DNA from: Prevotella sp. UBA6994
Lineage (GTDB): Bacteria; Bacteroidota; Bacteroidia; Bacteroidales; Bacteroidaceae
Direction: 5' to 3'
Assembly (NCBI GenBank): GCA_002449845.1
Contig: DJXW01000016.1
Location: 186,001-250,000 of the forward strand
DNA: 64,000 nucleotides
Position numbers and translations under genes: made by a program. Under the pieces are notes generated by a model, which worked only from the letters and a program-made list of their open reading frames with translations, searched no databases and had not been told where the DNA came from. This document shows, in pieces, positions 41,232 to 50,560 of the stretch. Within the stretch, counting starts at the first letter, position 1, and each line of letters opens with the position of its first letter.

Positions 41232-44200
41232 ATTTGTTTAGCTATTGTTATTTCTATGACAACTTCTTTTGAATCAAGAAGATATGCTCTGATACCACAT
41301 CCCCTGGCATTTGCCACTTCACCCATATCGCGGACAATTTGTTTACAGAGTAGATATGATACATTGACGGTAGCAGGGGTGAATAATTGAGTGCATTGCT
41401 CTGAAGAAAGATGAAGATGAGACATGTGAACGAGAATCGTGTAATACTTACCATCCTTATCCACAATCTCACACAGTGGTTTTTCTCCCTGGTTCTCCTT
41501 TTGCAACAGCTCAAAAAGATATGCCATCATGTCATCATCTACATGGGCAAATCCTTCAGTCTGTCTCATTGCTTGCGCACTGAGCATGGAATATAATTCT
41601 TTGTAATAAACCACCAATTCGGAGATGGCCTGCAGGTTATCATCCTTGCCCTCCACCAAATGCGCAATTCGTGAAGGATAATACATTGTCTCATGCTTTA
41701 GCGTACTTAATGTATTGTCGAGCACACTATTGCTAATATGAAGATTGTCGTTCTCGTATTGCTGCTTTCGCAATTCATCTGAAGCAATCTCTATATTTGT
41801 CAGTTGCAGTTTCTCTGACTCTATACTTTTGGTTAGTGCCTGTCGTATCTGGCTCACAACGTTCTCCAATGAAATGGGATGACTCTCATTGTCTATCATC
41901 TTGACATTCCATTCTTCATCAATCATCTTGAGCTTGTTTTCAGCAGACACATCACTTAAAAGAATGTTATTGATACTATTGATATGTTCCACGCAGAAGC
42001 GGTAGTATAGTCGATGACGATAATACATGAGATAATACAAGGGGAATATCATCACCAGCAAAATGACCAAGATAATCATGGCAACAGTCTTATTGGTTTC
42101 AGACTGTTGCATCATACGACAATAACTATCCAACGTATTATCGGCAGACCATTCACGGAAAAGTTGGGTATATACCTTGTTATTATAATTGTATAAATCC
42201 CATCTATGCAAAGCCAGTGCAGCTACGGCACTCTCATTGCGAACAGCCAAAATGGTATTGTAATTAGTTGAAACTTCGCTTCTGAACCATTGCAACTCAG
42301 CAGGCAACTTTGCATCAGTAGTAAAAGCTTCCATCAAAGATGTTCCGTCTGGATGTATCTTTTTATAGTGTTCGTTTAGACAATTCATGCAACTATCTGC
42401 AAATCTGAGAGATTTGTAATAATCTCCTTCAACGTTGGAAACGTATGAGCTATCTGCATATTCCTCAGCTTTTAACAACAAAGTAGAATTACCGTCATAC
42501 GAAATACCATTGCCTTCCTCAATTTGAACTGGATTAGAATCACATGACACCAACAGCGTAGAGGCAAACAACACCAAGACTGAACGAGCAACACCTTTAG
42601 GCAAACGGAAATAGAAACGACTCCCCACTCCTTGTTTGCTTTCTGCAGCAATGGTACAAACCTTAAAGATTTGGCTGATTCGATGGTATTTCTCTATAAT
42701 TCCTTTGCAATTCATCAATCCAAATCCATGCGAAGGAACTTCAGAAGGTATAGTTGGCAGAGTATTAGCGGCTATAGATGAAGAAATAATCTCATTTTCC
42801 TCGATTATAGGCTTATGATCGAACACATGTGCAAGTTGTTCCTCATTCATGCCTATGCCCGTGTCAGAAATGGAAATCTCCACATACTGGTCAGTGGAAG
42901 AAGATTGGATGGTAACTTTTCCGCCAGGATTAGTAAACTTCCTTGCATTGTCGGCAATGGTATTTATCATGAAAAGTGTAAGCGTCTTATCCGCCTTGAC
43001 TACGGCATCAGTGTCTTCCACCACCAATTCAACGTTTTTCAGTTGGAACCCCATACGTCCTTTTTTCACAATATTGAAAAGCGGCTGTAGGGCAAAACTC
43101 TCTATTTGTAATCTCAAATCCCCCTGACGCATCTGAATCCATTTGGTAAGGACATCATTATAATCATTGATTTCCTTTGTCAAGTCAAAGATATACGCAT
43201 ATCGCTCCTCACGTTGGGTTTGAGATTCATTGCGTACGCTCAATTTCTTGATTTCGTGAATCATTCGGTCGATGAATGGAGTGACAGAATTGACAAGCGA
43301 CACCTTTGCTCGTTGTTCAAGATTCAACTTCTTATTATTTAAGATGTGCATACGAGCAATCTGGATTTTCTCCGTTATTTCCTCGTAATGTTCTTCCACA
43401 TCTTCCATGTGCTCATCATTAGCTTGTCTCCACTCTTCCAATGGTTTAAGAAGATTGGATAAAGAAAAAGTCTTATCATTTTTGCGTCGCATGTGGTCGA
43501 AGACAAGTAACAAGATCGTCACCAAGATAATAGCCAATACCACGATGGCAATCATGACGTTTAATTGTCGTGAAGACCTTTCTAACTGTTCAGCACGTGC
43601 TTCCAATTGTCTATCTTGTCGTGTCTGTTCCTGCAAATCCAAATACAGGTTTCGGTTATAATCGCTATTAGCCTTGTCATCAATGGCAGAATACACCAAA
43701 CTCATTTGTTCACGAATAGACGCAACCAAGTCGGGCGCACTATTTATGGCACTATCATTGGTAAGTGCTTTTTGCAAACAGATGCCAGCCGACTGATAGT
43801 CTTGAATTGCCCAATAACACTCTGCTAACGTTCGATATGCTCCTGCCGTCTGGTAAATATCACCATAATCCCTAAATATATCAAGTGCCCGTAAAGCTAA
43901 ATTGCCTGCCAATAGTTTTTCATCCATTTCGTCTATATTCACATAGCGAATGGCAGGTAAGTTATCACGAATGAGTTGCTTTCGATAGTTAGGATTTTGT
44001 AAATGCTCACTCATTCCCTGAAGAGCCTGGGCAATAAAGAACGGCATTCTGCTATCCATTGCCAATTGATAGCAACGCATCAAATAATCAAATTCATTCT
44101 GGTTAATTTCCTCTTGGGTATTGGCGGTGATGATTCCTCCTGCTCCTACATTGTATAAATAATTAAGCCATTGAGCCGTGTCTTGCTCCAAGTCGATGTT

Positions 44201-44770
44201 CTGTCTGACCATAGAAATGGTTTCGATGGACAAATCTTTCAATCCCAAGTAATAAAAGTAAGTAGAGGATACGATGGCAAACTCGCTCTCTGCATAAATC
44301 AAGCGTGTTTGTTGATGCGGCGTAAGTCTTCCTCGCTCTTCATTGATACGTTTGAGCCTTTGCATTGCCTTTTCACGATAATCGTAGAAATTCTTGTTTC
44401 TCGATTGTCGTTGGCAAAGGCGCATATATTGAATGTCGGCAATAAGCAATTCCAATTGGTTATCTGTGGAAATGCTGTCTAACAATTTGTAAGCACCGTC
44501 GTAATCCATTTTTGCCATGCTCACAAAAGCCAAGTTGTTATATGCCTCTGCCTTGCCATCCTCATATTTACCAGAGATACTCATGGCACGTTCGGCATAT
44601 ATACGAGTAGAATCTAAGTTTCTATAGTGGTAAGAATAAGAAATATCATTCAACTTGTCAACTTCATCTTTTCTGGAATTAGAACAAGCTGACAAAAAGA
44701 AAAGACTCAATAGGAGTAACAATCCTATTGAGTCTTTATAATAATGATTATTATGCGCGAGCCTTAGCAA
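41204..44770 (-). CDS. Large sensor histidine kinase (DUF5112/DUF5113-type) with two sensor modules
   Basis: Numbering is from the longest frame (44818). A lipobox-like FLSAC (Cys45) follows a hydrophobic run; then an extracytoplasmic TPR-rich domain (about 46-418), TM 421-440, a coiled coil and kinase core with His521 in RMIHEIKKL, N box NTIADNARKF (619-628), G box SDTGIGM and GFGLMNCKG. A second membrane segment (about 745-760, also ending in a lipobox-like LVSC) leads to another periplasmic region, TM 912-932 and a helical cytoplasmic tail. The start is uncertain; TTG at 44770 fits a signal peptide but overlaps eda, and a terminator-like hairpin lies within the first codons. Confidence 0.82.
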   Translation of the reverse strand: MLRLAHNNHYYKDSIGLLLLLSLFFLSACSNSRKDEVDKLNDISYSYHYRNLDSTRIYAERAMSISGKYEDGKAEAYNNLAFVSMAKMDYDGAYKLLDSISTDNQLELLIADIQYMRLCQRQSRNKNFYDYREKAMQRLKRINEERGRLTPHQQTRLIYAESEFAIVSSTYFYYLGLKDLSIETISMVRQNIDLEQDTAQWLNYLYNVGAGGIITANTQEEINQNEFDYLMRCYQLAMDSRMPFFIAQALQGMSEHLQNPNYRKQLIRDNLPAIRYVNIDEMDEKLLAGNLALRALDIFRDYGDIYQTAGAYRTLAECYWAIQDYQSAGICLQKALTNDSAINSAPDLVASIREQMSLVYSAIDDKANSDYNRNLYLDLQEQTRQDRQLEARAEQLERSSRQLNVMIAIVVLAIILVTILLLVFDHMRRKNDKTFSLSNLLKPLEEWRQANDEHMEDVEEHYEEITEKIQIARMHILNNKKLNLEQRAKVSLVNSVTPFIDRMIHEIKKLSVRNESQTQREERYAYIFDLTKEINDYNDVLTKWIQMRQGDLRLQIESFALQPLFNIVKKGRMGFQLKNVELVVEDTDAVVKADKTLTLFMINTIADNARKFTNPGGKVTIQSSSTDQYVEISISDTGIGMNEEQLAHVFDHKPIIEENEIISSSIAANTLPTIPSEVPSHGFGLMNCKGIIEKYHRISQIFKVCTIAAESKQGVGSRFYFRLPKGVARSVLVLFASTLLVSCDSNPVQIEEGNGISYDGNSTLLLKAEEYADSSYVSNVEGDYYKSLRFADSCMNCLNEHYKKIHPDGTSLMEAFTTDAKLPAELQWFRSEVSTNYNTILAVRNESAVAALALHRWDLYNYNNKVYTQLFREWSADNTLDSYCRMMQQSETNKTVAMIILVILLVMIFPLYYLMYYRHRLYYRFCVEHINSINNILLSDVSAENKLKMIDEEWNVKMIDNESHPISLENVVSQIRQALTKSIESEKLQLTNIEIASDELRKQQYENDNLHISNSVLDNTLSTLKHETMYYPSRIAHLVEGKDDNLQAISELVVYYKELYSMLSAQAMRQTEGFAHVDDDMMAYLFELLQKENQGEKPLCEIVDKDGKYYTILVHMSHLHLSSEQCTQLFTPATVNVSYLLCKQIVRDMGEVANARGCGIRAYLLDSKEVVIEITIAKQIWNHSKLSL
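44701..44737 (-). terminator. Terminator-like hairpin inside the sensor-kinase start region
   Basis: AAAGACTCAATAGGA (44701-44715) and its perfect complement (44723-44737) form a 15-bp stem over a 7-base loop. On the minus strand it is followed by TTTTCTTTTTG. It lies 13 bp after the eda stop codon and so reads as the eda terminator, yet it also encodes the hydrophobic core of the sensor kinase's signal sequence. Confidence 0.75.
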
Positions 44771-45419
44771 CGTAACCAAGAGCCTCCTTGCACTTATCGG
44801 TAACATACTGCCAATCACCTGCTGCTACCTTGTCTTTGGGGAACAGTTTAGAGCCCATGCCAACACAGTAAACACCAGCCTTAAACCATGACTTGAGGTT
44901 TTCCTCTTCGGGAGCTACGCCACCGGTAACCATGATTTTTGACCAAGGCATTGGAGCTTTCAATCCCTTCACCATATTTGGACCATACACATCTCCAGGG
45001 AACAATTTAGTAAGGTCGCAACCCAATTCCTGGGCTTTGCCAATCTCACTCACGGTTCCGCAACCAGGGCAATATGGTACAAGACGACGGTTACAAACAG
45101 GAGCAATGTCAGGATTGAACAACGGACCCACTACGAAGCAAGCTCCCAACTGGATATACATGGCTGCGGTAGGAGCATCTACAACAGAACCAATACCCAA
45201 TGCCAATTCGGGACACTCTTTGTCGGCCCATTTCACCAACTCACCAAATACTTCCTGTGCGAAATCACCACGGTTGGTAAACTCAAAAGCACGCACACCA
45301 CCTTCATAACAAGCCTTTACGACATTCTTGCAAGTCTCCAAGTCCTTGTTATAAAATACGGGAACCATACCCGTATCACCGATTTTCTTTAATACGGCTA
45401 TCTTATCAAATTTTGCCAT
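44751..45419 (-). CDS. eda: KDPG / 4-hydroxy-2-oxoglutarate aldolase
   Basis: The 222-residue protein cleaves 2-keto-3-deoxy-6-phosphogluconate to pyruvate and glyceraldehyde-3-phosphate. It shows the Eda pattern: MVPVFYNKDLETCKNVVKACYEGG (about 18-41, the catalytic Glu region is FEFTNRG), LGIGSVVDAPTAAMYIQLGA, the Schiff-base Lys in DLTKLFPGDVYGP (about 136-148) and the phosphate-binding MVTGGVAP (about 163-170). It lies 52 bp after kdgK on the same strand, completing the KDG-to-pyruvate route. Confidence 0.92.
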   Translation of the reverse strand: MAKFDKIAVLKKIGDTGMVPVFYNKDLETCKNVVKACYEGGVRAFEFTNRGDFAQEVFGELVKWADKECPELALGIGSVVDAPTAAMYIQLGACFVVGPLFNPDIAPVCNRRLVPYCPGCGTVSEIGKAQELGCDLTKLFPGDVYGPNMVKGLKAPMPWSKIMVTGGVAPEEENLKSWFKAGVYCVGMGSKLFPKDKVAAGDWQYVTDKCKEALGYVAKARA

Positions 45420-45471
45420 AGTTTATATATAATTCAATTTCTGTTTGATTCTCTATTTATTGGTAGCTACC

Positions 45472-46494
45472 TTATCTTTGTACACGACCGTTGGCATTAC
45501 CGCCAGCAAGAGACTCTACTTCGTCAACACTTACCAAGTTGAAGTCGCCATTGATAGTGTGCTTCAAAGCAGAAGCAGCAACAGCAAATTCAAGAGCTTC
45601 ACCTTGTGTTGGCTTGGTCAACAGGCCATGAATCAAGCCACCAGAGAAAGAATCGCCACCACCTACACGGTCGATGATAGGATTGATCTCGTAACGCTTT
45701 GACTGGTAGAATTCCTTACCATCATAAATCAATGCCTTCCAGCCATTGAAAGTAGCAGAATAAGACTCACGAAGAGTAGATACCACATACTTAAATCCAA
45801 ACTCCTCACGCATCTGCTTGAAGATTCCCTCGTAACCCGCAGCATCAGTTTGTCCACCTTCTACGTCTGCATCAGGCTTGAAGCCAAGGCAAAGTTCGGC
45901 ATCTTCCTCATTACCTATACATACATCTACATATTTCATCAATGGACGCATGATAGAGATAGCCTTTTCAGAAGTCCACAACTTCTTACGGAAGTTCAAG
46001 TCCACAGAAACGGTTACACCATGACGCTTAGCAGCCTCGCAAGCCAGCTTGGTCAGTTCGGCAGCCTTGTCAGAAATAGCAGGTGTGATACCACTCCAGT
46101 GGAACCACGCAGCACCTTCCATAATGGCATCAAAATCGAAATCCTCTGGAGAAGCTTCTGCAATGGATGAATGAGCACGGTCATAAATAACCTTAGATGG
46201 GCGCATAGAAGCACCTGTTTCAGCATAATAAAGTCCTACGCGGTCACCGCCACGAGCCACGAACTGCGTATTAACGCCATATCTGCGCAATGCATTAACG
46301 GCAATCTGACCAATCTCATGCTTTGGCAATTTACTAACGAAATATGCCTCATGACCATAGTTGGCAACAGAGATGGCAACATTAGCTTCACCACCACCTG
46401 GGATAATGCGGAATGACTCACTCTGAATAAAACGATCGTTGCCCTGAGGCGAAAGACGGAGCATGATTTCTCCTAATGTAACAATTTTAGCCAT
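45472..46494 (-). CDS. kdgK: 2-keto-3-deoxygluconate kinase (PfkB family)
   Basis: The 340-residue protein is a ribokinase-type sugar kinase: GEIMLRLSPQG (about 8-18), IIPGGGEANVAISVANYG (about 31-48) and the catalytic anion-hole motif DRVGGGDSFSGGLIHGL (about 276-292) with Asp of GGGD as base. With eda downstream and uxaA and a LacI regulator divergent, the substrate is most likely 2-keto-3-deoxygluconate. It is divergent from the LacI-type gene across a 176-bp region that carries -7 boxes in both directions. Confidence 0.88.
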   Translation of the reverse strand: MAKIVTLGEIMLRLSPQGNDRFIQSESFRIIPGGGEANVAISVANYGHEAYFVSKLPKHEIGQIAVNALRRYGVNTQFVARGGDRVGLYYAETGASMRPSKVIYDRAHSSIAEASPEDFDFDAIMEGAAWFHWSGITPAISDKAAELTKLACEAAKRHGVTVSVDLNFRKKLWTSEKAISIMRPLMKYVDVCIGNEEDAELCLGFKPDADVEGGQTDAAGYEGIFKQMREEFGFKYVVSTLRESYSATFNGWKALIYDGKEFYQSKRYEINPIIDRVGGGDSFSGGLIHGLLTKPTQGEALEFAVAASALKHTINGDFNLVSVDEVESLAGGNANGRVQR

Positions 46495-46541
46495 TTTTCA
46501 AGTTGTTTGTTATTAAACAATTAATTTTATAGATTCATTCG

Positions 46542-46549
46542 CAAAAATA
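46542..46549 (-). promoter_or_regulatory. -7 box for kdgK-eda
   Basis: TATTTTTG on the minus strand fits TAnnTTTG and lies 47 bp before the kdgK start. A LacI-type operator probably lies nearby, but I could not single one out. Confidence 0.55.
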
Positions 46550-46645
46550 CTCATTATTTCGTTAAATGAAAAATAAAATCACAAAAATTATCATTTTAAG
46601 GGCAAATATTATGGCTGTGCATTCGCACAATTCGATTTTTATTGC

Positions 46646-46653
46646 TAATTTTG
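46646..46653 (+). promoter_or_regulatory. -7 box for the LacI regulator-uxaA operon
   Basis: TAATTTTG fits TAnnTTTG and ends 17 bp before the ATG at 46671. Confidence 0.6.
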
Positions 46654-46670
46654 CACAAAATAATACATAA

Positions 46671-47735
46671 ATGAAAGAAAGAATCAGAATAAAAGATATC
46701 GCTATCAGGGCTGGCGTATCTGTGGGAACGGTAGATAGGGTGCTACACGATCGACCAAACGTTTCAAAACCTGCCAAGGAACGGGTGGAAAAAGCATTGA
46801 AAGAACTGGACTACAAACCCAATATGTATGCAAGTGCTCTTGCATACAATCGTTCATACACTTTTTATCTATTAATTCCCGAACATGATTCTGAAGCCTA
46901 TTGGGAAGAAATCGAGGAAGGTGCCCAGAAGGCAATGGAAGCAAGACGCGACTTCCACATTGACGTGAAGAACTGTTATTATGAGCGTTTTAACGAAGAA
47001 AACTTTGGCGTACAATGCGAATCCATCCTTAGCATGAATCCAGATGGCGTTGTCATCGTGCCTTCGACGTTGGAACAAACAAGACTGTTTACCGATAAGT
47101 TGCATGAGCTGGAAATTCCCTTTATCCTACTCGATTCATATATGCCTGATTTAAAACCATTGTCTTTTTTTGGCCAAGATTCATTCGCCAGTGGCTATTT
47201 TGCGGCAAAAATGCTGATGATGATAGCCTCTAACGAGAAAGAAATCATGCTGATGAAACAAACCAAGGATGGGAAAGTGATGAGTAAGCAGCAAGCAAAC
47301 AGAGAGGTTGGTTTCAAGCATTACATGTTGGATCATTTCCCCGAAGTGAAAATCCACGAACTCGATTTGCCACTTGATTTCACAAAGAAACGATATGAGC
47401 AGATTTTAGAGAAGTTTTTCTCCTCTCATCCATCCCTTCACCATTGCATCACATTAAACTCCAAGGCACATATCGTAGGCGAGTTCCTATTAAAGACCAA
47501 TCGAAGAAACACACAGATAATGGGTTATGACATGGTAGCGAAGAATGCGGAGTGTGTTCGTCAAGGTAGTATTTCGTTCTTGATTGCTCAACATGCTTAC
47601 CAACAAGGTTACTCCTGTATTGATGCATTGTTTAATGCCATCGTATTAAAGAAGAAAGTTTCTCCCATCAACTATATGCCCATCGAATTGCTCATGAAGG
47701 AGAACGTGGAATTTTATCGCAGAACACAACTATAA
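46671..47735 (+). CDS. LacI-family transcriptional regulator
   Basis: The 354-residue protein has a LacI-type HTH and hinge helix at the N-terminus (IKDIAIRAGVSVGTVDRVLH, then KPAKERVEKALKELDYKPN) and a periplasmic-binding-protein-like effector domain (about 60-350), including YYERFNEENFGVQCESIL and QIMGYDMVAKNAECVRQG. It lies at the divergent centre of the uronate genes. Expected role: repression of kdgK-eda and its own operon until an intermediate such as KDG accumulates; effector and operator are inferred. Confidence 0.88.
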   Translation: MKERIRIKDIAIRAGVSVGTVDRVLHDRPNVSKPAKERVEKALKELDYKPNMYASALAYNRSYTFYLLIPEHDSEAYWEEIEEGAQKAMEARRDFHIDVKNCYYERFNEENFGVQCESILSMNPDGVVIVPSTLEQTRLFTDKLHELEIPFILLDSYMPDLKPLSFFGQDSFASGYFAAKMLMMIASNEKEIMLMKQTKDGKVMSKQQANREVGFKHYMLDHFPEVKIHELDLPLDFTKKRYEQILEKFFSSHPSLHHCITLNSKAHIVGEFLLKTNRRNTQIMGYDMVAKNAECVRQGSISFLIAQHAYQQGYSCIDALFNAIVLKKKVSPINYMPIELLMKENVEFYRRTQL

Positions 47736-47754
47736 TAACTAAAATAAAAACATT

Positions 47755-49251
47755 ATGAAACAAACAGCATTCTTAAAAATCAATCCCGCAGACTCTGTGG
47801 TTGTCTGCCTTCGCCCCATGCAAAAGGGAGAGACGATAAACATTGATGGAAAAACCATTGAAATAAAGCAAGACACACCCGCAGGACATAAACTATTGAT
47901 AAAAGATGCTCCCAAAGGTACAGACATCATTAAATATGGTTATCCTATCGGTCATAGTATTGAAAACCTAACCGAAGGACAATGGGTTAACGAAAACAAT
48001 ATCAAGACCAATCTTTCTGGTTCACTTGAATACGAATATTCACCTGTAAACGAACAGCTTAGCATAGAAAACGAAAACCTTACCTTTAAGGGTTATATGC
48101 GTAAGAATGGCGAGGTGGGAATCCGTAATGAGATATGGATTGTACCAACGGTAGGTTGCGTAAACAGTATTGCAGAGAAATTAGTGGATTTGCTGAAAGC
48201 AGAAACCAATTGCGAAGGAATTGACGCCATTCATGCTTGGCATCATAATTATGGTTGTTCACAATTGTCAGGTGACCATGAGAACACCCGTAAAGTATTA
48301 CGTGACATTGTGCTTCATCCCAATGCAGGAGCCGTTCTTATCTTGTCATTAGGATGTGAAAACAACCAACCAGACGAGTTCATGAAGCTACTGGGTGACT
48401 ACGACCAAGAAAGAATCAAGCTTTTGGTAACTCAAAAGGTCGAAGGAGACGAGTTAGAAGAAGGCATGAAGATTCTTCGCAGCTTATACAACATCGCTAA
48501 ACAAGACGTTCGTACAGATGTTCCCATCAGTCATCTTCGCGTTGGATTGAAATGTGGTGGTTCAGATGGCTTCTCTGGCATTACCGCCAATCCTTTAGTA
48601 GGAGAATTCAGCGACTGGTTAGTAGCACAAGGTGGAACATCTATTCTCACGGAAGTTCCTGAGATGTTTGGAGCAGAAACCATCTTGATGAACAGATGTG
48701 AAAACTCTAAACTTTTTGACCAAACGGTTACCATGATTAATGATTTCAAGGAATATTTCTTGTCTCACGGGGAGCCTGTTGGTGAAAACCCATCACCAGG
48801 AAACAAGGCAGGTGGTATCTCTACGCTTGAAGACAAGGCTTTGGGATGTACACAGAAATGTGGCCGTGCTCCCGTAAGTGGTGTTCTTGCCTACGGTGAT
48901 CGTTTACAAGTAAATGGACTGAATCTTCTTTCCGCACCAGGAAACGACTTGGTCGCTTCCACTGCCCTCGCTTCGGCAGGATGTCAGATTGTTCTGTTCA
49001 CTACAGGTCGTGGAACGCCATTCGGAACATTTGTTCCCACTATGAAGATTTCTACCAACTCACAACTATTCCATAATAAACCTAATTGGATAGACTTCAA
49101 TGCAGGCGAATTATTGGAAGGTGCCGAAATGAAAGTTCTTCTTCGCAAGTTTATAGAGCTTATCATTAGCGTTGCCAATGGTAATTTGGTAAGGAATGAG
49201 AAGAATGGATATAGAGAGATTTCTATCTTTAAGAATGGTGTGACCTTATAA
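47755..49251 (+). CDS. uxaA: Altronate dehydratase
   Basis: The 498-residue protein dehydrates D-altronate to 2-keto-3-deoxygluconate in galacturonate catabolism. It has the N-terminal SAF-like region (AGHKLLIKDAPKGTDIIKYG, about 43-62), then the UxaA catalytic part: VPTVGCVNSIAEKL, HNYGCSQLSGDHENTRKVL, GLKCGGSDGFSGITANP, a Cys-rich KALGCTQKCGRAPV and FTTGRGTPFGTFVPT. It follows the regulator by 19 bp. Its product feeds KdgK and Eda across the divergent promoter. The upstream isomerase and reductase genes (uxaC, uxaB) are not in the window. Confidence 0.93.
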   Translation: MKQTAFLKINPADSVVVCLRPMQKGETINIDGKTIEIKQDTPAGHKLLIKDAPKGTDIIKYGYPIGHSIENLTEGQWVNENNIKTNLSGSLEYEYSPVNEQLSIENENLTFKGYMRKNGEVGIRNEIWIVPTVGCVNSIAEKLVDLLKAETNCEGIDAIHAWHHNYGCSQLSGDHENTRKVLRDIVLHPNAGAVLILSLGCENNQPDEFMKLLGDYDQERIKLLVTQKVEGDELEEGMKILRSLYNIAKQDVRTDVPISHLRVGLKCGGSDGFSGITANPLVGEFSDWLVAQGGTSILTEVPEMFGAETILMNRCENSKLFDQTVTMINDFKEYFLSHGEPVGENPSPGNKAGGISTLEDKALGCTQKCGRAPVSGVLAYGDRLQVNGLNLLSAPGNDLVASTALASAGCQIVLFTTGRGTPFGTFVPTMKISTNSQLFHNKPNWIDFNAGELLEGAEMKVLLRKFIELIISVANGNLVRNEKNGYREISIFKNGVTL

Positions 49252-49269
49252 TTTCCTATAATATATAAA

Positions 49270-50559
49270 TTGGAAAAGATAAGCAACAAGAAAGGAATAT
49301 TAGCCTTATCACCATTGGTGGTATTCTTGGTACTTTATTTAGTCACCTCTATTATAGAAGGTGACTTTTATAAAGTACCAATTACCGTTGCCTTTATGAT
49401 AGCCAGTATCTATGCCATTGCGCTCTCTGGCGGCTTTGCCCTTTCCCATAGGATTTCCATATTCAGCAGAGGTGCAAGTACTGAAAACATGATGCTGATG
49501 TTATGGATATTTGTATTGGCTGGTGCATTTGCCAATTCTGCCAAGCAAATGGGATGTATAGACGCAACGGTCAACTTAACTCTCAGTGTATTACCAAGTA
49601 ATATGCTTTTGGCTGGACTATTCCTTGCAGCTTGTTTTATCTCTCTTTCCATAGGTACAAGCGTAGGCACCATCGTTGCCTTAGTTCCAATTGCCGCAGC
49701 ATTGGGAGAGGCAACAGAAGGAAGTATTCCCCTCATGACAGCTACTGTCGTTGGTGGTGCTTTCTTCGGCGACAACCTATCCTTTATCTCCGACACCACA
49801 GTAGCCGCTACATCTACACAAGGTTGTAAGATGAGTGACAAATTCCGAGTTAATCTTTTCATCGTATTGCCCGCTGCCATTGTAGTCCTTATCTTATGTC
49901 TTTACATGGGAAAGGGAATACAAGCCCCCTCCTCCATTCCCGAGATAGAATATGTCAAGGTTACACCTTATATAATAGTATTACTCATGGCAATATTCGG
50001 AATGAACGTGATGGCAGTACTTACCATAGGTCTCATGCTAACAGGTGTGATAGGCATATTCAACCACTCATACGATCTATTTGGTTGGTTCAATTCCATG
50101 AGCGATGGTATTTTGGGCATGAGCGAGCTCATCATCATCACCATGATGGCAGGCGGACTATTGGAAATCATCCGTGAAAATGGTGGAATTGACTTTATCA
50201 TCCAAAAGATGACCACCCACATTCATGGAAAGCGTGGTGCAGAATTTGCCATTGGGATTGTTGTGTCATTGGTTGATATTTGCACTGCGAACAACACAGT
50301 AGCTATTATCACCGTTGGCGGTATCGCTAAACAAATTGGAGACAAATACGGTGTTGACAACAGGAAATGCGCTTCTATACTCGACACATTCTCATGCTGC
50401 GTTCAAGGCATCATCCCATACGGAGCCCAGATGCTCATGGCAGCAGGACTTTCAAAACTAAATCCCATTGAGATTATACCTTATTTATATTATCCTTTTG
50501 CAATAGGGATAGCTGCAATACTCTCAATTTTATTGCGTTTTCCAAAACGATACAGTTAA
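49270..50559 (+). CDS. NhaC-family Na+/H+ antiporter-like transporter
   Basis: The 429-residue protein has about eleven to twelve hydrophobic segments. Conserved patches include LSIGTSVGTIVALVPIAAAL (about 125-144), GAFFGDNLSFISDTTVAATS (about 162-181) and VDICTANNTVAIITVGG (about 336-352), the NhaC-type acidic/Thr-rich helix breaks. It starts with TTG at 49270, with no ATG nearby before the first TM. It lies 18 bp after uxaA. NhaC homologues exchange Na+ for H+ or organic acids, so a role in uronate uptake is possible but unproven. Confidence 0.82.
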   Translation: MEKISNKKGILALSPLVVFLVLYLVTSIIEGDFYKVPITVAFMIASIYAIALSGGFALSHRISIFSRGASTENMMLMLWIFVLAGAFANSAKQMGCIDATVNLTLSVLPSNMLLAGLFLAACFISLSIGTSVGTIVALVPIAAALGEATEGSIPLMTATVVGGAFFGDNLSFISDTTVAATSTQGCKMSDKFRVNLFIVLPAAIVVLILCLYMGKGIQAPSSIPEIEYVKVTPYIIVLLMAIFGMNVMAVLTIGLMLTGVIGIFNHSYDLFGWFNSMSDGILGMSELIIITMMAGGLLEIIRENGGIDFIIQKMTTHIHGKRGAEFAIGIVVSLVDICTANNTVAIITVGGIAKQIGDKYGVDNRKCASILDTFSCCVQGIIPYGAQMLMAAGLSKLNPIEIIPYLYYPFAIGIAAILSILLRFPKRYS

Positions 50560-50560
50560 T

